From the NCBI RefSeq assembly GCF_904849725.1, contig NC_058522.1, positions 227,515,084-227,579,083 of the forward strand: a stretch of 64,000 nt of DNA, read 5' to 3'. Position numbers and translations under genes: made by a program. Shown in pieces: positions 12,262 through 23,329 of the stretch. Each line of letters begins with the position of its first letter. The stretch's first letter is position 1. Below the pieces are notes generated by a model that saw nothing but the letters and a program-made list of their open reading frames with translations, was not told where the DNA came from and ran no database searches. The stretch is from Hordeum vulgare subsp. vulgare. Taxonomy: Eukaryota; Streptophyta; Magnoliopsida; Poales; Poaceae.

Positions 12262-13995
12262 GTGTGCGATAGATGCAACCCAATAGCAGAGGTCTTCATG
12301 GCGGGCTCCGTGGAGAGCACACCTGGGTTCGGTCATGGCGAGCACGAGGTCGGCGAACCGCCGTCTGGACGCGGTCTTTGTCGTCCTCAAACTTCCAGTC
12401 GGCGTCAGCGACAACTCTTCTCAGGCGGTCATCGTGACAATACTAAGGTATATCTTACCCTGGTACTTAATGTCGCAGCGGAAGCCAAGATAGAAGATTC
12501 AATTCAGTCGTCACATTCAGAGCCAGATAGAGGCTTAGAGCAGATTCACGCTTTGCTTCAAGCAGCACAACAACAGAACTCAACTGTATCGCAGTCGCTC
12601 AATAGATTACACAGTAATTCACCAAGAGCAGATACAGTCCGTTCAGTTTACAGTCCAGGTTCACCCCAGCGTCGCAGAGACGGGGGGCACCAAGAGTATC
12701 AACACCAAGACCAGGGTCGAAACCAGTTTCCCCCTCGTTATCACCGTGATGACCACCGTCGAGTGCATTCTCCTCCGCGGAGCGGCTCGTATGTGTCCCG
12801 ACACTACAATGACCGGTGCCCATTCGGTGATGAGCGGAACCCTGGATTTCATACAAGAGATGTACTTGCACAAAGAAGGATCGACACAAGGAGAGCTTAC
12901 AGAGATGGTCTCTATAGAGATCACCCGAGTGGAAGTAGTACCGCAGTTTCCGGTCCCGAGTGTTTCAGCAGGGCAATCCGCTCTGCCAATATTCCCCCCA
13001 ACTTCAGGTTGGCGGCTGGAGTCAGTAAGGTCAAAGGAGAGTCCAAGCCCGAAACTTGGCTGGATGATTATCGAGTTGCAGTACAGATTGGCAGCGGCAA
13101 CGACAACGTTGCGATAAAGCACTTGCCCCTGATGCTGGATGGTTCGGCTCGTGCATGGCTGAATCAGCTGGCACCTTCAAGCATATATTGTTGGGTAGAT
13201 CTGGCCAGAGTGTTCATCAAGAACTTCAAGAGCACTTGAAAGCGCCCTGCCGGCCTTTCTGAGTTACAACATTGCATGTAAAAGCCGAGTGAGTCCTTGC
13301 ACGATTACATCGAGCGCTGGACCACTCTCCACCACACAGTGGAGAATGTTACCGAGCACCAAGCAGTCTGCGCCTTCAAGGCAGGTGTCAGGTATCGAGA
13401 ACTATATCTAAAGTTTGGTCAGTCAGGCGACATGTCAATGAGAAAAATGATGGAAATAGCCACCCGTTATGCAAACGGGGAAGAAGAAGACCGCCTCCGT
13501 AGCGGCAAAGGTAAAGCAGTCGACAACACTGACACCAATTCCAATCGGAAGCAGAAGCAGAAGGTTGAGAATGCTACACCAGAAGAAGTAGCCGCTCTGG
13601 CGGCGGGAAAATTCAAGGGAAAGTCCAAGGCACCATTTCCTCCCAAGAAGTCCAAGATGCAGTCGGATGTTTTATATCAGTCGTGTGTATTTCACACGAA
13701 TAAAGATGATGAGGGCAATCTGATATTGCCAAAACATACCACTCTGCAGTGCCGACTATTAATCCAAGAGTTCAAGGAAGGTCGGTCTAGTGGGAAAGAC
13801 CCTGAAGAAAAAGAGAATGATGGAGAGAAAGATGACTTCCCCAAAGTCAACGCGACTCTGGTGATTTTTGCTAACATAGAGAGCAAGAGTCGACTGAAAG
13901 TCATCAGTAGGGAGGTCAACATGGCAGTACATTCCACCCCAACATACGTGAAGTGGTCGCAAACCCCATCACGTTTGATCAGTCGGACCATCTAG
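12262..13995 (+). pseudogene. gag: Tat gag (capsid region), broken
   Basis: A single frame is interrupted by TGA 13237 and TAA 13279. The N-terminal part is R/H/S/Q rich (HRDDHRRVHSPPRSGSY). From about 13000 comes the retrotransposon gag core (ESKPETWLDDYRVAVQIGSG, GSARAWLNQLAPSSIYCW), continuing after the stops with DYIERWTTLHHTVENVTEHQ and MMEIATRYANGEEEDRLRSG. A basic K/P-rich stretch and a degenerate Cys/His region (FHTNKDDEGNLILPKHTTLQ) close the domain. The frame changes at about 13960 in a run of Cs, moving into the protease frame. The product would have been the capsid/nucleocapsid protein. Confidence 0.85.
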
Positions 13996-14417
13996 CTGTT
14001 GTTCCGACTCTAGCTCGCCAGGCTCTGGCGGTCCACCCAGTTGTCGAGGGTGTTCGGCTCTGTAAAGTCTTGATGGATGGAGGGAGTGGGCTGAATATCC
14101 TATATGCAGAAACTCTCAAGGGGATGGGCATTCCGATGTCCCAACTCAGCGAGAGAACCATGTCCTTTCATGGAGTTATCCCAAGAAAGAAGGCCAAGTC
14201 ACTCGGCTAGATCGGGCTAGATGTTGTTTTTGGCTCTTACATGAATTTCCGCAAAGAGAAGCTAACGTTTGAGGTGGTGGACTTCCAGAGTGCATATCAT
14301 GTTATTCTAGGTCGTCCTGCTTATGCACGTTTCATGGCCCGACCATGTTACGTGTACCTGAAGATGAAAATTCCAGGTCCTAAAGGTGTCATCACTGTTT
14401 CCGGCAATCAACAATAA
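13953..14417 (+). pseudogene. Tat protease segment of pol, broken
   Basis: The retroviral-type aspartic protease signature LMDGGSGLNILYAETLKGMG begins near 14070, with the usual catalytic DTG replaced by DGG as in related grass elements. TAG 14208 and TAA 14415 interrupt the same frame. Downstream the typical tail FEVVDFQSAYHVILGRPAYA is still readable. It would have cleaved the gag-pol polyprotein. Confidence 0.8.
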
Positions 14418-15543
14418 GTTGAAGAGTGTTTGCAACAAGGTTCAAAGATTGCAGATCAGCAGATGGCCGTAGTAGAGTTGGAAGAGTACCGGAGGACTGC
14501 CGACCCAGCTAACCTAATGCATTCCAAGAAGCCTGCTTCTGAGTCCGCTTTTCAGTTGGCGGGTGAGGTCAAGCCGGTGCACGTCCACCCGACAGATCCC
14601 AATGCTGCTTCGACTAACATATCCACGACACTCGACAACAAATAGGAAGCCGAGCTCATCCAGTTCCTCCATGAGAACTGGGACATATTTGCATGGAAAC
14701 CTGCTGACATGTCGGGTGTGCCCACGGAGCTGGCTGAGCACCGTTTGTGAGTGGATCCAAAGGCGAACCCAGTCAAGGAGCCCCTGCGACAATCTGCATC
14801 AGAGAAGATGAAAGCAATCGGCTAGGAGGTGGCGCGACTCTTGGAGGCCAAATTCATTCGCGAGGTTTACCACTCCGAGTGGCTCGCGAATGTTGTCATG
14901 GTTCCCAAGAAGGACAAATCCCTTTGCATGTGTATCGACTTCAAGAACATTAATAAGGTATGTCCGAAAGACCACTTCCCGCTCCCCTCCATTGATCAGA
15001 TTGTCGATTCAACTGCGGGATGCGACCGTTTGTCTTTTTTGGATGCTTACTCAGGTTACCATCAGATCCGTCTGTTTGGTCCATACGAAATACAAACAAC
15101 CTTCATCACCCCTTTTGGGTGTTTTTGTTATATCACCATGCCTTTCGGTGTGAAGAATGCCGGTGCAACCTTCATGCGCATGATCTAGAAGTGTTTGCTC
15201 GACCAGATCAGGCGGAACATCGAAGCGTATATGGATGATATTGTGGTCATGTCACGCAAAGGTTCCGACCTGCTGACTAACCTAGCAGAGACATTTGCTA
15301 ATTTGAGGAAGTACGACATCAAGTCAAATCTAGCTAAGTGTACTTTTGCGTTTCTGGCGGCAAGTTACTCGGTTTCCTTGTTTCTGAACAAGGAATCAAC
15401 ATTAACCCCGAGAAGATCGGCGCCATTGTCCGAATGTAGAGCCCTGTGCGAGTGCATGACATACAAAAACTTACAGGATGTCTGGCAGCATCGAGTCGGT
15501 TTATATCTCGTCTCGGTGAGAAGGCAGTGCCTTATACTGACTG
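14418..15543 (+). pseudogene. Tat reverse transcriptase, broken
   Basis: One frame holds the whole RT core with nonsense codons TAG 14643, TGA 14748, TAG 14823 and TAG 15186. Recognisable blocks are WLANVVMVPKKDKSLCMCID, CPKDHFPLPSIDQIVDSTAG, LSFLDAYSGYHQIR, TMPFGVKNAGATFMRMI and the catalytic box YMDDIVV (15228-15248). From about 15340 to 15540 the sequence falls into several frames, so at least two indels hit the thumb region. Confidence 0.88.
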
Positions 15544-16079
15544 ATGAAGAAGTCAGATGTATTTGAGTGGAATGATGAAGCAGAAGCAGTGTTTGTAGAG
15601 CTCAAAGCTCTTCTTTCCACCCAGCCGGTGCTTGCTGATCCGCACAGCAAAGAACCACTTATCCTATACATCGCAACCACCAATCAAGTCGTCAGTACTG
15701 TCCTGACTGTCGAGAGAGAAGAAGAAGGTAAAGCCTACAAGGTTCAACATCCACACTATTATATTTCAGAAGTGTTGACTCCTTCGAAGCAAAGGTATCC
15801 CCATTACCAAAAGCTTCTTTATAGAATATATTTGACGACAAAGAAAGTGGCACATTACTTTCAAGATCACTCTATATCAGTCGTCAGTGATGCCCCACTA
15901 TCAGAGATCCTTCACAATCGGGATGCAACGGCCGAGTGGCTAAATGGTCCATGGAGTTGTTATATTTGGACATCAAGTTTGAAGCAAATAAAGCCATCAA
16001 GTCTCAGGCCCTTACTGATTTTATGGCCGAGTGGGTGGAACAACGATAGCCAGCCCAGATTCACTCGGCGCATTGGACT
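15544..16079 (+). pseudogene. Tat RNase H domain, broken
   Basis: Follows the RT. It opens with KKSDVFEWNDEAEAVFVELK and continues through LILYIATTNQVVSTVLTVER and LTPSKQRYPHYQKLLYRIYL, the standard gypsy RNase H region. After about 15940 the frame shifts (DATAEWLNGPW), then a linker leads to the second RNase H. Confidence 0.82.
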
Positions 16080-16690
16080 ATGTTCTTCGATGGATCCAAA
16101 ATGTTAAATGGGTCCGGTGCTGGTGTGGTTCCGGTGTCTCCAAAAGGTGACAAGCTTAATTATGTCCTCCAGATTCACTTCGACTCCTCCAACAATGAAG
16201 TTGAGTATGAAGCTCTCCTTTACGGGTTGCATATGGCCATTTCACTCGGCGTCCAACGCCTGATGGTCTACGACGACTCAGATTTGGTGGTCAATCAGGT
16301 GATGAAGGAGTGGGATGTCAGGAACCCCGCCATGACTGGATACTACAATGCAGTGAGGAAGTTGGAGAAGAAGTTTGAAGGCTTAGAACTCGATCATGTA
16401 CCCTGACTGAAGAACCAGGCAGCTCATGAATTGGCTAAGATTGGATCTACTCGGAAACTTATACCCAGCGATGTGTGTTTGGAACACTTGCACACTCTGT
16501 CTATGCAAGAAGATCCTTTCACTGAAGAGCCCCCGCAACCAACAAGTGCTTCCGATCCGACTGAAGTTGATGTTCCGACAATCGTCGACTTGATCATGGA
16601 GATTTTGGTAATTACCCTCGACTGGACAGTGCCATATATTGCATACATCTTAAGGCGAGAGTTGTCAGAGGACGAAGACGAAGCCCGATA
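16080..16690 (+). pseudogene. Second (archaeal-type) RNase H of the Tat lineage
   Basis: MFFDGSKMLNGSGAGVVPVS carries the first catalytic Asp, NNEVEYEALLYGLHMAISLG the Glu, and VYDDSDLVVNQVMKEW the next Asp. A TGA near 16405 interrupts before LKNQAAHELAKIGS. A duplicate RNase H upstream of integrase is diagnostic of the Tat group. The linker to integrase carries an acidic stretch ending LSEDEDEAR before TAG 16689. Confidence 0.85.
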
Positions 16691-17363
16691 GATTGTCCAT
16701 AGGTCAAAGGCCTTCATAGTGATGGGTGATCAGCTCTACAGAAAGAGTGTGACCGGCATAGCTCAACGATGCATCTCCACAGAGGAGGGCAAACTAATTC
16801 AGGAAGAAATCCAATCGGGGACCTGCGGTCATCATGCGTTCTCTCAGACCATTGTTGCCAAAGCATACCGATCTGGATTCTTCTGGCCACGCACGAATGA
16901 AATGTCCAAAGATCTCGTCGACTGTTGTGAAGGCGTCAGTTCTACTCCAACTTGTCCCACAAACCTGCATCTGCTCTGAAGACTATCCCTCTTATCTGGC
17001 CGTTCGCTGTTTGGGGCTTAGATATGGTTGGGCCTTTACGGACAGGTCAGAGTGGTTTCACACACTTGCTTGTTGCAGTTGACAAGTTCACCAAATGGAA
17101 CGAAGCTAAACCAATCAAGAAGCTAGATTCCCACACAACGATCAAGTTTGTGAAGGAAATCACATTCCGATATGGAGTCCCGCACAACATCATCACGGAC
17201 AATGGGTCAAACTTCGACTCAGATGAATTCAGACGCTTCTGCACTAACCAAGGGACCCGAGCGGATTATGCATCCGTTGCCCATCCTCAAACCAACGACC
17301 AAGCTGAGCGAGCGAATGGCCTTATCCTCCAATGATTGAAGCCTCGACTCATGCGAGACCTTG
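16691..17363 (+). pseudogene. Tat integrase, N-terminal and catalytic part
   Basis: A zinc-binding-like start (GTCGHHAFSQTIVAKAYRSG, Cys partners partly lost by frameshift near 16940) is followed by the catalytic core: WGLDMVGPLRTGQSGFTHLL (first Asp), ITDNGSNFDSDEFRRFC (second Asp) and HPQTNDQAERANG (Glu). The core runs over 16952-17335 in one frame and ends at TGA 17335. It is then interrupted at 17369 by a solo LTR and continues at 19182. Confidence 0.87.
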
Positions 17364-17368
17364 AGTAT

Positions 17369-19176
17369 TGGAAGTGCAGTCATGCCCTTAATCGTGTTTT
17401 GGTGTTGCTGACAACACACATATAGATAACTAATCACTAATCCCCATTTAAGTTGTTGTTAATGATCATGTGTTGATAAGGACAAGCTCATGTGCTAACA
17501 AGGACAAGATCAAGATAAGCATTCCTGATTACTACATGCTTGAATCTTGTGGATGCTCACATGGTGGACAGATGAAGATGAATACACAAGCTAGGCTTTC
17601 CACATTGTGTATGGGAGAGTTTCTTGAAGACTTCATCATGTCTTGCTTTCAACTTGATCAAGAAGGAACAACAACACCAAGCTCAAGTGAAAGGCTAACT
17701 CAAAGGTATCACTTCCTTTGACGTTAGTGGTGCGGACTGATGATCAGCGAATAAAAGTATACACGCAAGTATAGATCATCGCTACCCCTTCTTTTTATGA
17801 TTCTTGAGTCTTTAGGGATCCCGCACTATTAAGAGGGGATCACTGGGTTTTGCGATGAAATTGCTCAAACTACATCTCCATTTCTCCTTTGTGATCTTTC
17901 CAAAAACAGAACCAAAGCCTCGGACATCCGGCCCCCTCCGGACGTCCGAGGATCGGACGCCCGACCACTTCGGAAAACCGGAGCCTTATAGCAGAGTCAA
18001 AAGTTCGGACATCCAGCCTCCTCCGGACGTCCGAGGGCCGGACGTCCGACCCCTTTCAGAAATCCGGTGCCCTTGAACAGAGTCGTACTCTCGGACATCC
18101 GGCCCTCTCTTCGGACGTCTGGTCCCTGTTCGACTACACAGTGGTCAACTGATATGAACACTCCTTCGATCGTCCGACGCGTGTCGGACGTCCGGAAACC
18201 GTCGGACGTCCGACCACTCTCAGACTTAAGTGACCCCAACGATTATTTTAGTCTCCCCACTATATATACCCCCCTCCCACTTCGAGAGAGGGGGTCCAAC
18301 ACAGCAAGAACACTTACAAGAACACCTTCTTCCTCACTCACTCTTGCCTATACCCAATCTTAGATCCCAAGAGCATTTGTGAGCCCCTTTGAGTGTTGTT
18401 CCAATCAAAAGATAGATCGTCTCCCTCTCCTCCTCTCAACCCAAGCTATTTGAGATTTGAGCAAGTTTTGAGCATTCCGCGTGATCTTGTTACTCTTGGA
18501 GGTTGGAGACTCCTAGGCGGTAGGAGTTCTTCGGAGAGGAATCAAACCGTGTGATTACCCAATAGTGGTTGAGAAACACCTTCGTGGTGTTGTCTCAAAG
18601 GGAGAATAGGGTGAGCCTTCGTGGTGTTGGTGTGCCTTCGTGGTAACATCCACCTCTCTAACAGTGACTAGCTTCCCTCCAAGGAAGTGAACATCGGGAT
18701 ACATCTTTGTCTCAGTGACCTTGGTTATCCCTAACCCTAACTCCTTACTTGTGGTTTACTTGTGTTACTTGAGCATACATACATTGCATATTGTTTGTAC
18801 TCATTATATTGTGTTGGCTATTTCTTTGTACAAGGTTAATCGTTCAAGCATACCCTCTATATCCACACGTTCACACTTGCAACTATTGATACATCGTGTG
18901 CTATAGTGTGATCTAGTGTCTTGTGTCTTTCACCTACTCGTCGTGTGATATAGCTCAAGTAAGCTTGTGTAACTTACTTGTGCTTGTTAGTAACCGTGTT
19001 GTGTCCATCTTCATAGATCGTGTTGTTGGTGCACGTTGTGGTGCCTATTGCACTTAGGATTTGTGCCTGAAAAGTATCCTCTTAGTTTATTTCCGCATTA
19101 GGATTAAGCCAAATCCAAAGAAGTTTTTAATTAGCCTATTCACCCCCCCCCTCTAGGCGTCAACGTGGTCCTTTCA
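17369..19176 (+). mobile_element. Solo LTR nested in Tat integrase, 1808 bp
   Basis: It starts TGGAAGTGCAGTCATGCCC and ends GTCCTTTCA, flanked by perfect AGTAT duplications (17364-17368 and 19177-19181). Removing it restores the integrase sequence across the junction. It contains a TATATATA box (18261-18268) downstream of a cluster of CGGACGTCCG palindromes. No internal domain remains, so it is the product of LTR-LTR recombination. Orientation is taken from the TG/CA ends and TATA. The family was not identified. Confidence 0.9.
17910..18215. repeat. Cluster of CGGACGTCCG palindromes
   Basis: Five exact copies of the 10-bp palindrome lie at 17939, 18024, 18039, 18185 and 18203, with several one- or two-base variants between. 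The core GACGTC is the C-box core bound by plant bZIP factors (general knowledge). The cluster lies 50-350 bp upstream of the TATA box. Confidence 0.8.
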
Positions 19177-19181
19177 AGTAT

Positions 19182-19677
19182 GCTGCAGGCACTTGGGTGA
19201 CTGAACTACCTTCTGTTCTCTCGGGTCTGAGGACAACCCCGAACCGGTTGACTGGGCGAACGCCTTTCTTCCTCGTGTATGGAGCTGAAGCCGTTCTGCC
19301 GAGTGACTTGCTTCACAGTCCGCCCCGAGTGGATCTCTATTCAGAAGCTGAAGTCGAGCAAGAACATCAAGATGGAGTGGATCTTTTGGAGGAAGAACGC
19401 GAGATGACGCTGATTCAGTCTACAGTTTACCAACAAGACCTACGACGTTTTCACTCAAGGCATGTTAGGAGTCGGGCATTTCAAGAAGGCGATCTGGTGC
19501 TCCGAGTGGATCAGCAATGACCTCATAAGCTAGCTCCTGCTTGGGAAGGGCCTTTCCTCGTCACCAAGGTGTTGAACAATGGAGCTTATCGACTCTACAA
19601 TCTCCACAAGAGGATCGACGAGCCATGCGCATGGAATGCAGATCTGCTCAAACATTTTTATGCTTGATCACTCGTTG
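19182..19677 (+). pseudogene. Tat integrase, C-terminal part
   Basis: Continuation of the interrupted integrase: LSGLRTTPNRLTGRTPFFLV, YGAEAVLPSDLLHSPPRVDL and, after one stop (TGA 19518), WEGPFLVTKVLNNGAYRLYN, ending at TGA 19675. No chromodomain is present, as expected for the Tat lineage. Confidence 0.83.
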
Positions 19678-19779
19678 ATCCGATGTAACAGATGAAGTTT
19701 GCTGAACAAAGTTGCTTGTCAAAGTCATAACTTATTCAATTTTTGTTTATTCCGGTCGAGTGTCTACACACCCAAATCC

Positions 19780-21200
19780 TTCTTCGAGTGAAGAGCGATC
19801 CTCACACTCGGGGGCTTAGCTACGAACATGATTCGCCTAAGTTACAAAACCCTTTCGAGTGAATAAAAACTATTTACTCGGATGTTTAGCTGCGGACCAG
19901 TTTTTCGCCTAAGTACAAATCCTTCTCCGAGTGAAGAGCGATCCTCACACTCGGGGGCTTAGCTACAAACCTCATTCGCCTAAGTTACAAAACCCTTCTA
20001 AGTGAATAAAAACTATTCACTCGGATGCTTAGCCGCGGACCAGTTTTTTGCCTAAGTACAAATCCTTCTCCGAGTGAAGAGCGATCCTCATACTCGGAGG
20101 CTTAGCTACAAACATGATTCACCTAAGTTACAAAACCCTTCCGAGTGAATGAAAACTATTCACTCGGATGCTTAGCTGCGAACCAGTTTTCGCCTAAGTA
20201 CAAAACGTACTCTGAGTGAAGAGCGATCCTCACACTCGGGGGCTTAGCTGCGAACCTGATTCGCCTGAGTTATAAAACCCTTCTGAGTGAATAAAAACTA
20301 TTCACTCGGATGTTTCACTGCGGACCAGTTTTTCGCCTAAGTACAAATCCTTCTCCGAGTGAAGAGCGATCCTCACACTCGGGGGCTTAGCTGCGAACAT
20401 GATTCGCCTAAGTTACAAAACCCTTCCAAGTGAATAAAAACTATCCACTCGGATGCTTAGTTGCGGACCAGTTTTTCGCCTAAGTACAAATCCTTCTTCG
20501 AGTGAAGAGCGATCCTCACACTCGGAGGCTTAGCTGCAAACATGATTTGCCTAAGTTACAAAACCCTTCCGAGTGAATAAAAACTATTCACTCAGACGTT
20601 TAGCTGCGTACCAGTTTTCGCCTAAGTACAAAACGTACTCTGAGTGAAGAGTGATCCTCACACTCGGGGGCTTAGCTGCGAACCTGATTCGCCTGAGTTA
20701 CAAAACCCTTCCCAGTGAATAAAAACTATTCACTCGGATGCTTAGTTGTGAACCAGTTTTTCGCCTAAGTAAAAATCCTTCTCCGAGTGGAGAGTGATCC
20801 TCACACTCGAAGGCTTAGCTACGAACATGATTCACCTAAGTAACAAAACCCTTCCGAGTGAATAAAAACTATCCACTCAGATGCTTACCTGCGAACCAAT
20901 TTTTAGCCTAAGTACAAAACGTACTTCGAGTGAAGAGCGATCCTCACACTCGGGGGCTTAGTTGCGAACATGATTCGCCTAAGTTACAAAACTCTTCTGA
21001 GTGAATCAAAACTATTCACCCGGACGCTTAGCTGCGAACCAGTCTTCACCTAAGTACAAAAAGTACTTCGAGTGAAGAACAATTCTCACACTTGGGGGCT
21101 TAGCTATGAACACGATTCACCTAAGTAAAGATATAATCTGAGTGAAAAGAAAAACTTCACACTCAGAAACTTAGCTGTGAGCAAATCGCCTAAGTCAAAA
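19780..21200 (+). repeat. Ten-copy 143-bp tandem array in the Tat 3' region
   Basis: ACTCGGGGGCTTAGC-type starts recur at about 19806, 19949, 20092, 20234, 20377, 20519, 20662, 20804, 20946 and 21089. Each 143-bp unit is a dimer of two related ~71-bp halves: one with GAACATGATTCGCCTAAG and one with GGACCAGTTTTTCGCCTAAG. The array lies between the pol stop and the 3' end of the antisense gene. Copies differ by scattered substitutions, and the last copies are most degraded. Confidence 0.92.
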
Positions 21201-21412
21201 ACTTTTCAAGAATGAATAGCAATCTATTCACTCGGAGAAAACTAAGCAAATCTCGCAAATCTGAGAAGCAGATAATTCAAAAGAGCTCGACACGGATCAA
21301 AGTCACCCGTGCAGCCATAAAGTACTTGGGTTCTACACCCGAACGAAGTTTAATGATACATCAACCACTCGGCATACCGAGGAAAATTTAAAGTTTTTTA
21401 GGAATTTTCTTC

Positions 21413-22277
21413 TCAAGGGCCTCCAGGACTTGCTGGCTCGATGAAAGTATCGAGATCAATTCCATCAGCAATACGAGTCGCATCGCTGATGAAAGTCTCC
21501 ATGAAATTCCCGAACTGAAGCTTCTTGGTGTTCGCCACTTGGAGCACTTTCAACTTGTCTTCTCTCGCCTCCTTGCAATGGACCCTGACGATTGAGAGGG
21601 TAACATCAGCTCCACACCGTGCAGCGGATTTCTTCCATGCTTGGGCCCTATCAGGAACCCGACCCAAGCGGTCCATCACAGCCTCCACATCAACAAGGAA
21701 TGTATCCTCATGCCACAATTCCTTGTCAATCCCTCCGACAGCGGCTCGCAGACGAGTGAGGTACCCTTGAACCTTCACGAGACGACAGTTGAGGCGGTAC
21801 ATATCTATGGCCAAGTCATGAGGAACAGGCATCTAATGGCGTCCAGGTACGGCTACACCTTGAAGGTCTCTTTCTCGAAGTCCGGACAAAATTTTGTGGA
21901 AGAAGAAAAACGAAGCATCAATCACATTTCATTTGGCGAAATCTATAAAGATACACTCGACAAAGAGAACGTACCAATGAGGGCCGCAAGCATCTTCGCC
22001 AGGAAATCTTTTACAAACATCTCTATGGCGTTTCCCCACTTTGCCATAGGATCAAGCTTTTTTCCCACACATCTCTTTGTTTCTTCATTTTCTCATTTTC
22101 TTCCACCAACCTGTTAAAGTCCGCAAGCTTCTGCTCATCAGCTTCGGACTTCCCCTTAAGGTTTGCAAGGACTTGGTCCTTGTCTTCAAGCACCTTCTTC
22201 ATAGCATCATACTCCAGTTGTAGCTGGTTCTTCTCAGATTCTATCTGGGTATATTGTGACCCAATCTCGCAAGCCTT
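21413..22277 (-). pseudogene. Antisense gene of Tat, last exons (coiled coil and C-terminus)
   Basis: Minus strand. A splice acceptor TTTTCAG at 22278-22284 opens an exon encoding KACEIGSQYTQIESEKNQLQ and a long heptad pattern. It continues with frame changes near 22060 and 21850. The final open segment 21832-21413 encodes VPHDLAIDMYRLNCRLVKVQ, DKELWHEDTF and ARCGADVTLSIVRVHCKEAR, ending ...IDLDTFIEPASPGGP. This is the C-terminus of the antisense gypsy-type transposon protein (family with the Transposase_28 domain) known from grass Tat elements. Function is unknown. Confidence 0.75.
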
Positions 22278-22469
22278 CTGAAAACATCAACAATTTGTTT
22301 CAGTCGACGCTTCAACTTTTTTCAACTTCCCAGTGGAAAAATAAGTTTTAGTCGACACGATTATTTTTCTACTTCTGAGTGGAGAAATATAATTCATTCA
22401 ACCAACTAGCGGCCCGCCGCACCCACCCAAGTTCTTAAGACTAATGTCATTCGTAAATGATCGACACTA

Positions 22470-22805
22470 GTCTCGGGGACTACACCCAGTGGGTACACTT
22501 AGCGTGCCCCCACTGGATATAAAACTACTCGGTCAGACTCGTCTTGCCCGAGTAAAACACTATCTGGTTCCCAATTAGACCCCTGCTGAGACAAGCACTC
22601 GAAAACGGTCTCAGGGACTACACCCAACGGGTTCACTAAGAGTGCCCCACTGGATACAAAAACAATCGACCAGGTCCGGCCTGGCCGAGTCAAAAACAAA
22701 GTATAACTCTCCAATTAGACTCCTGTTGATTCAAGCATTCAACAGCAGTCTCGGGGACTACACCCACTGGGTTCACTAAGCGTACCCCCACTGGAATAAA
22801 GAAAA
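22470..22805. repeat. ~139-bp tandem repeat, about 2.4 copies, in antisense intron
   Basis: TCTCGGGGACTACACCCA-like starts at 22471, 22609 and 22749, each followed by ACTGGATA and CCAATTAGAC. It lies inside the predicted antisense intron (donor GTAAGT at 22891, acceptor at 22278). Confidence 0.75.
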
Positions 22806-22891
22806 ACAACTACGCGGCAAACCCCGAGTGGGTGTAAAGTAAGATTGACAAGACAAGATTCAATTGGAAATTAACTTATAGTGGAACTTAC

Positions 22892-23329
22892 TCGGATGTT
22901 CGCTTGTAACGCCGAGCTAGCGTCATACACCAACCTACTGGCCTCGAACACCTCCTTAGTCCGTTGCATCATCAGCTCAGCTTGGATAATAGCCTCTTTC
23001 GCAGCTCCAGTCTGCTCCTCTGGGATGCGGTGCAGGTAAAATGAAAGTGATGAGGAGGTTGGCATCATAGAAGTGGTAGCTTGGGTTACCGGAGGCGCAC
23101 TCAGCATAGTCATCATGATAGTCGATCCAGTCGGAGGGGCTGTTGCCATAGCACCCAAACCGACCGGAAGTACACTCGACGCAGGCGTCATAGGCATTCC
23201 CAGCGCATATGTTACCGACTCGGTAGGAGTTTGTTCTGCACCTGTATGCTGCGGCTCTTATTCGTCATCTAAGAAAATGACGTCTGAAGCTGCAGCGGTG
23301 ATGGTCAAGTCAGTCGACAAATCCAATCC
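22892..23329 (-). pseudogene. Antisense gene of Tat, middle exon
   Basis: The minus-strand frame encodes ASDVIFLDDE, a stop, then a Met/Thr/Ala/Pro-rich stretch and QTGAAKEAIIQAELMMQRTK, ending at a GTAAGT donor (22891). A candidate acceptor CTGCAG lies at 23290-23295. The LARD is inserted at the upstream side (23330), in or at the edge of the preceding intron. Confidence 0.65.
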
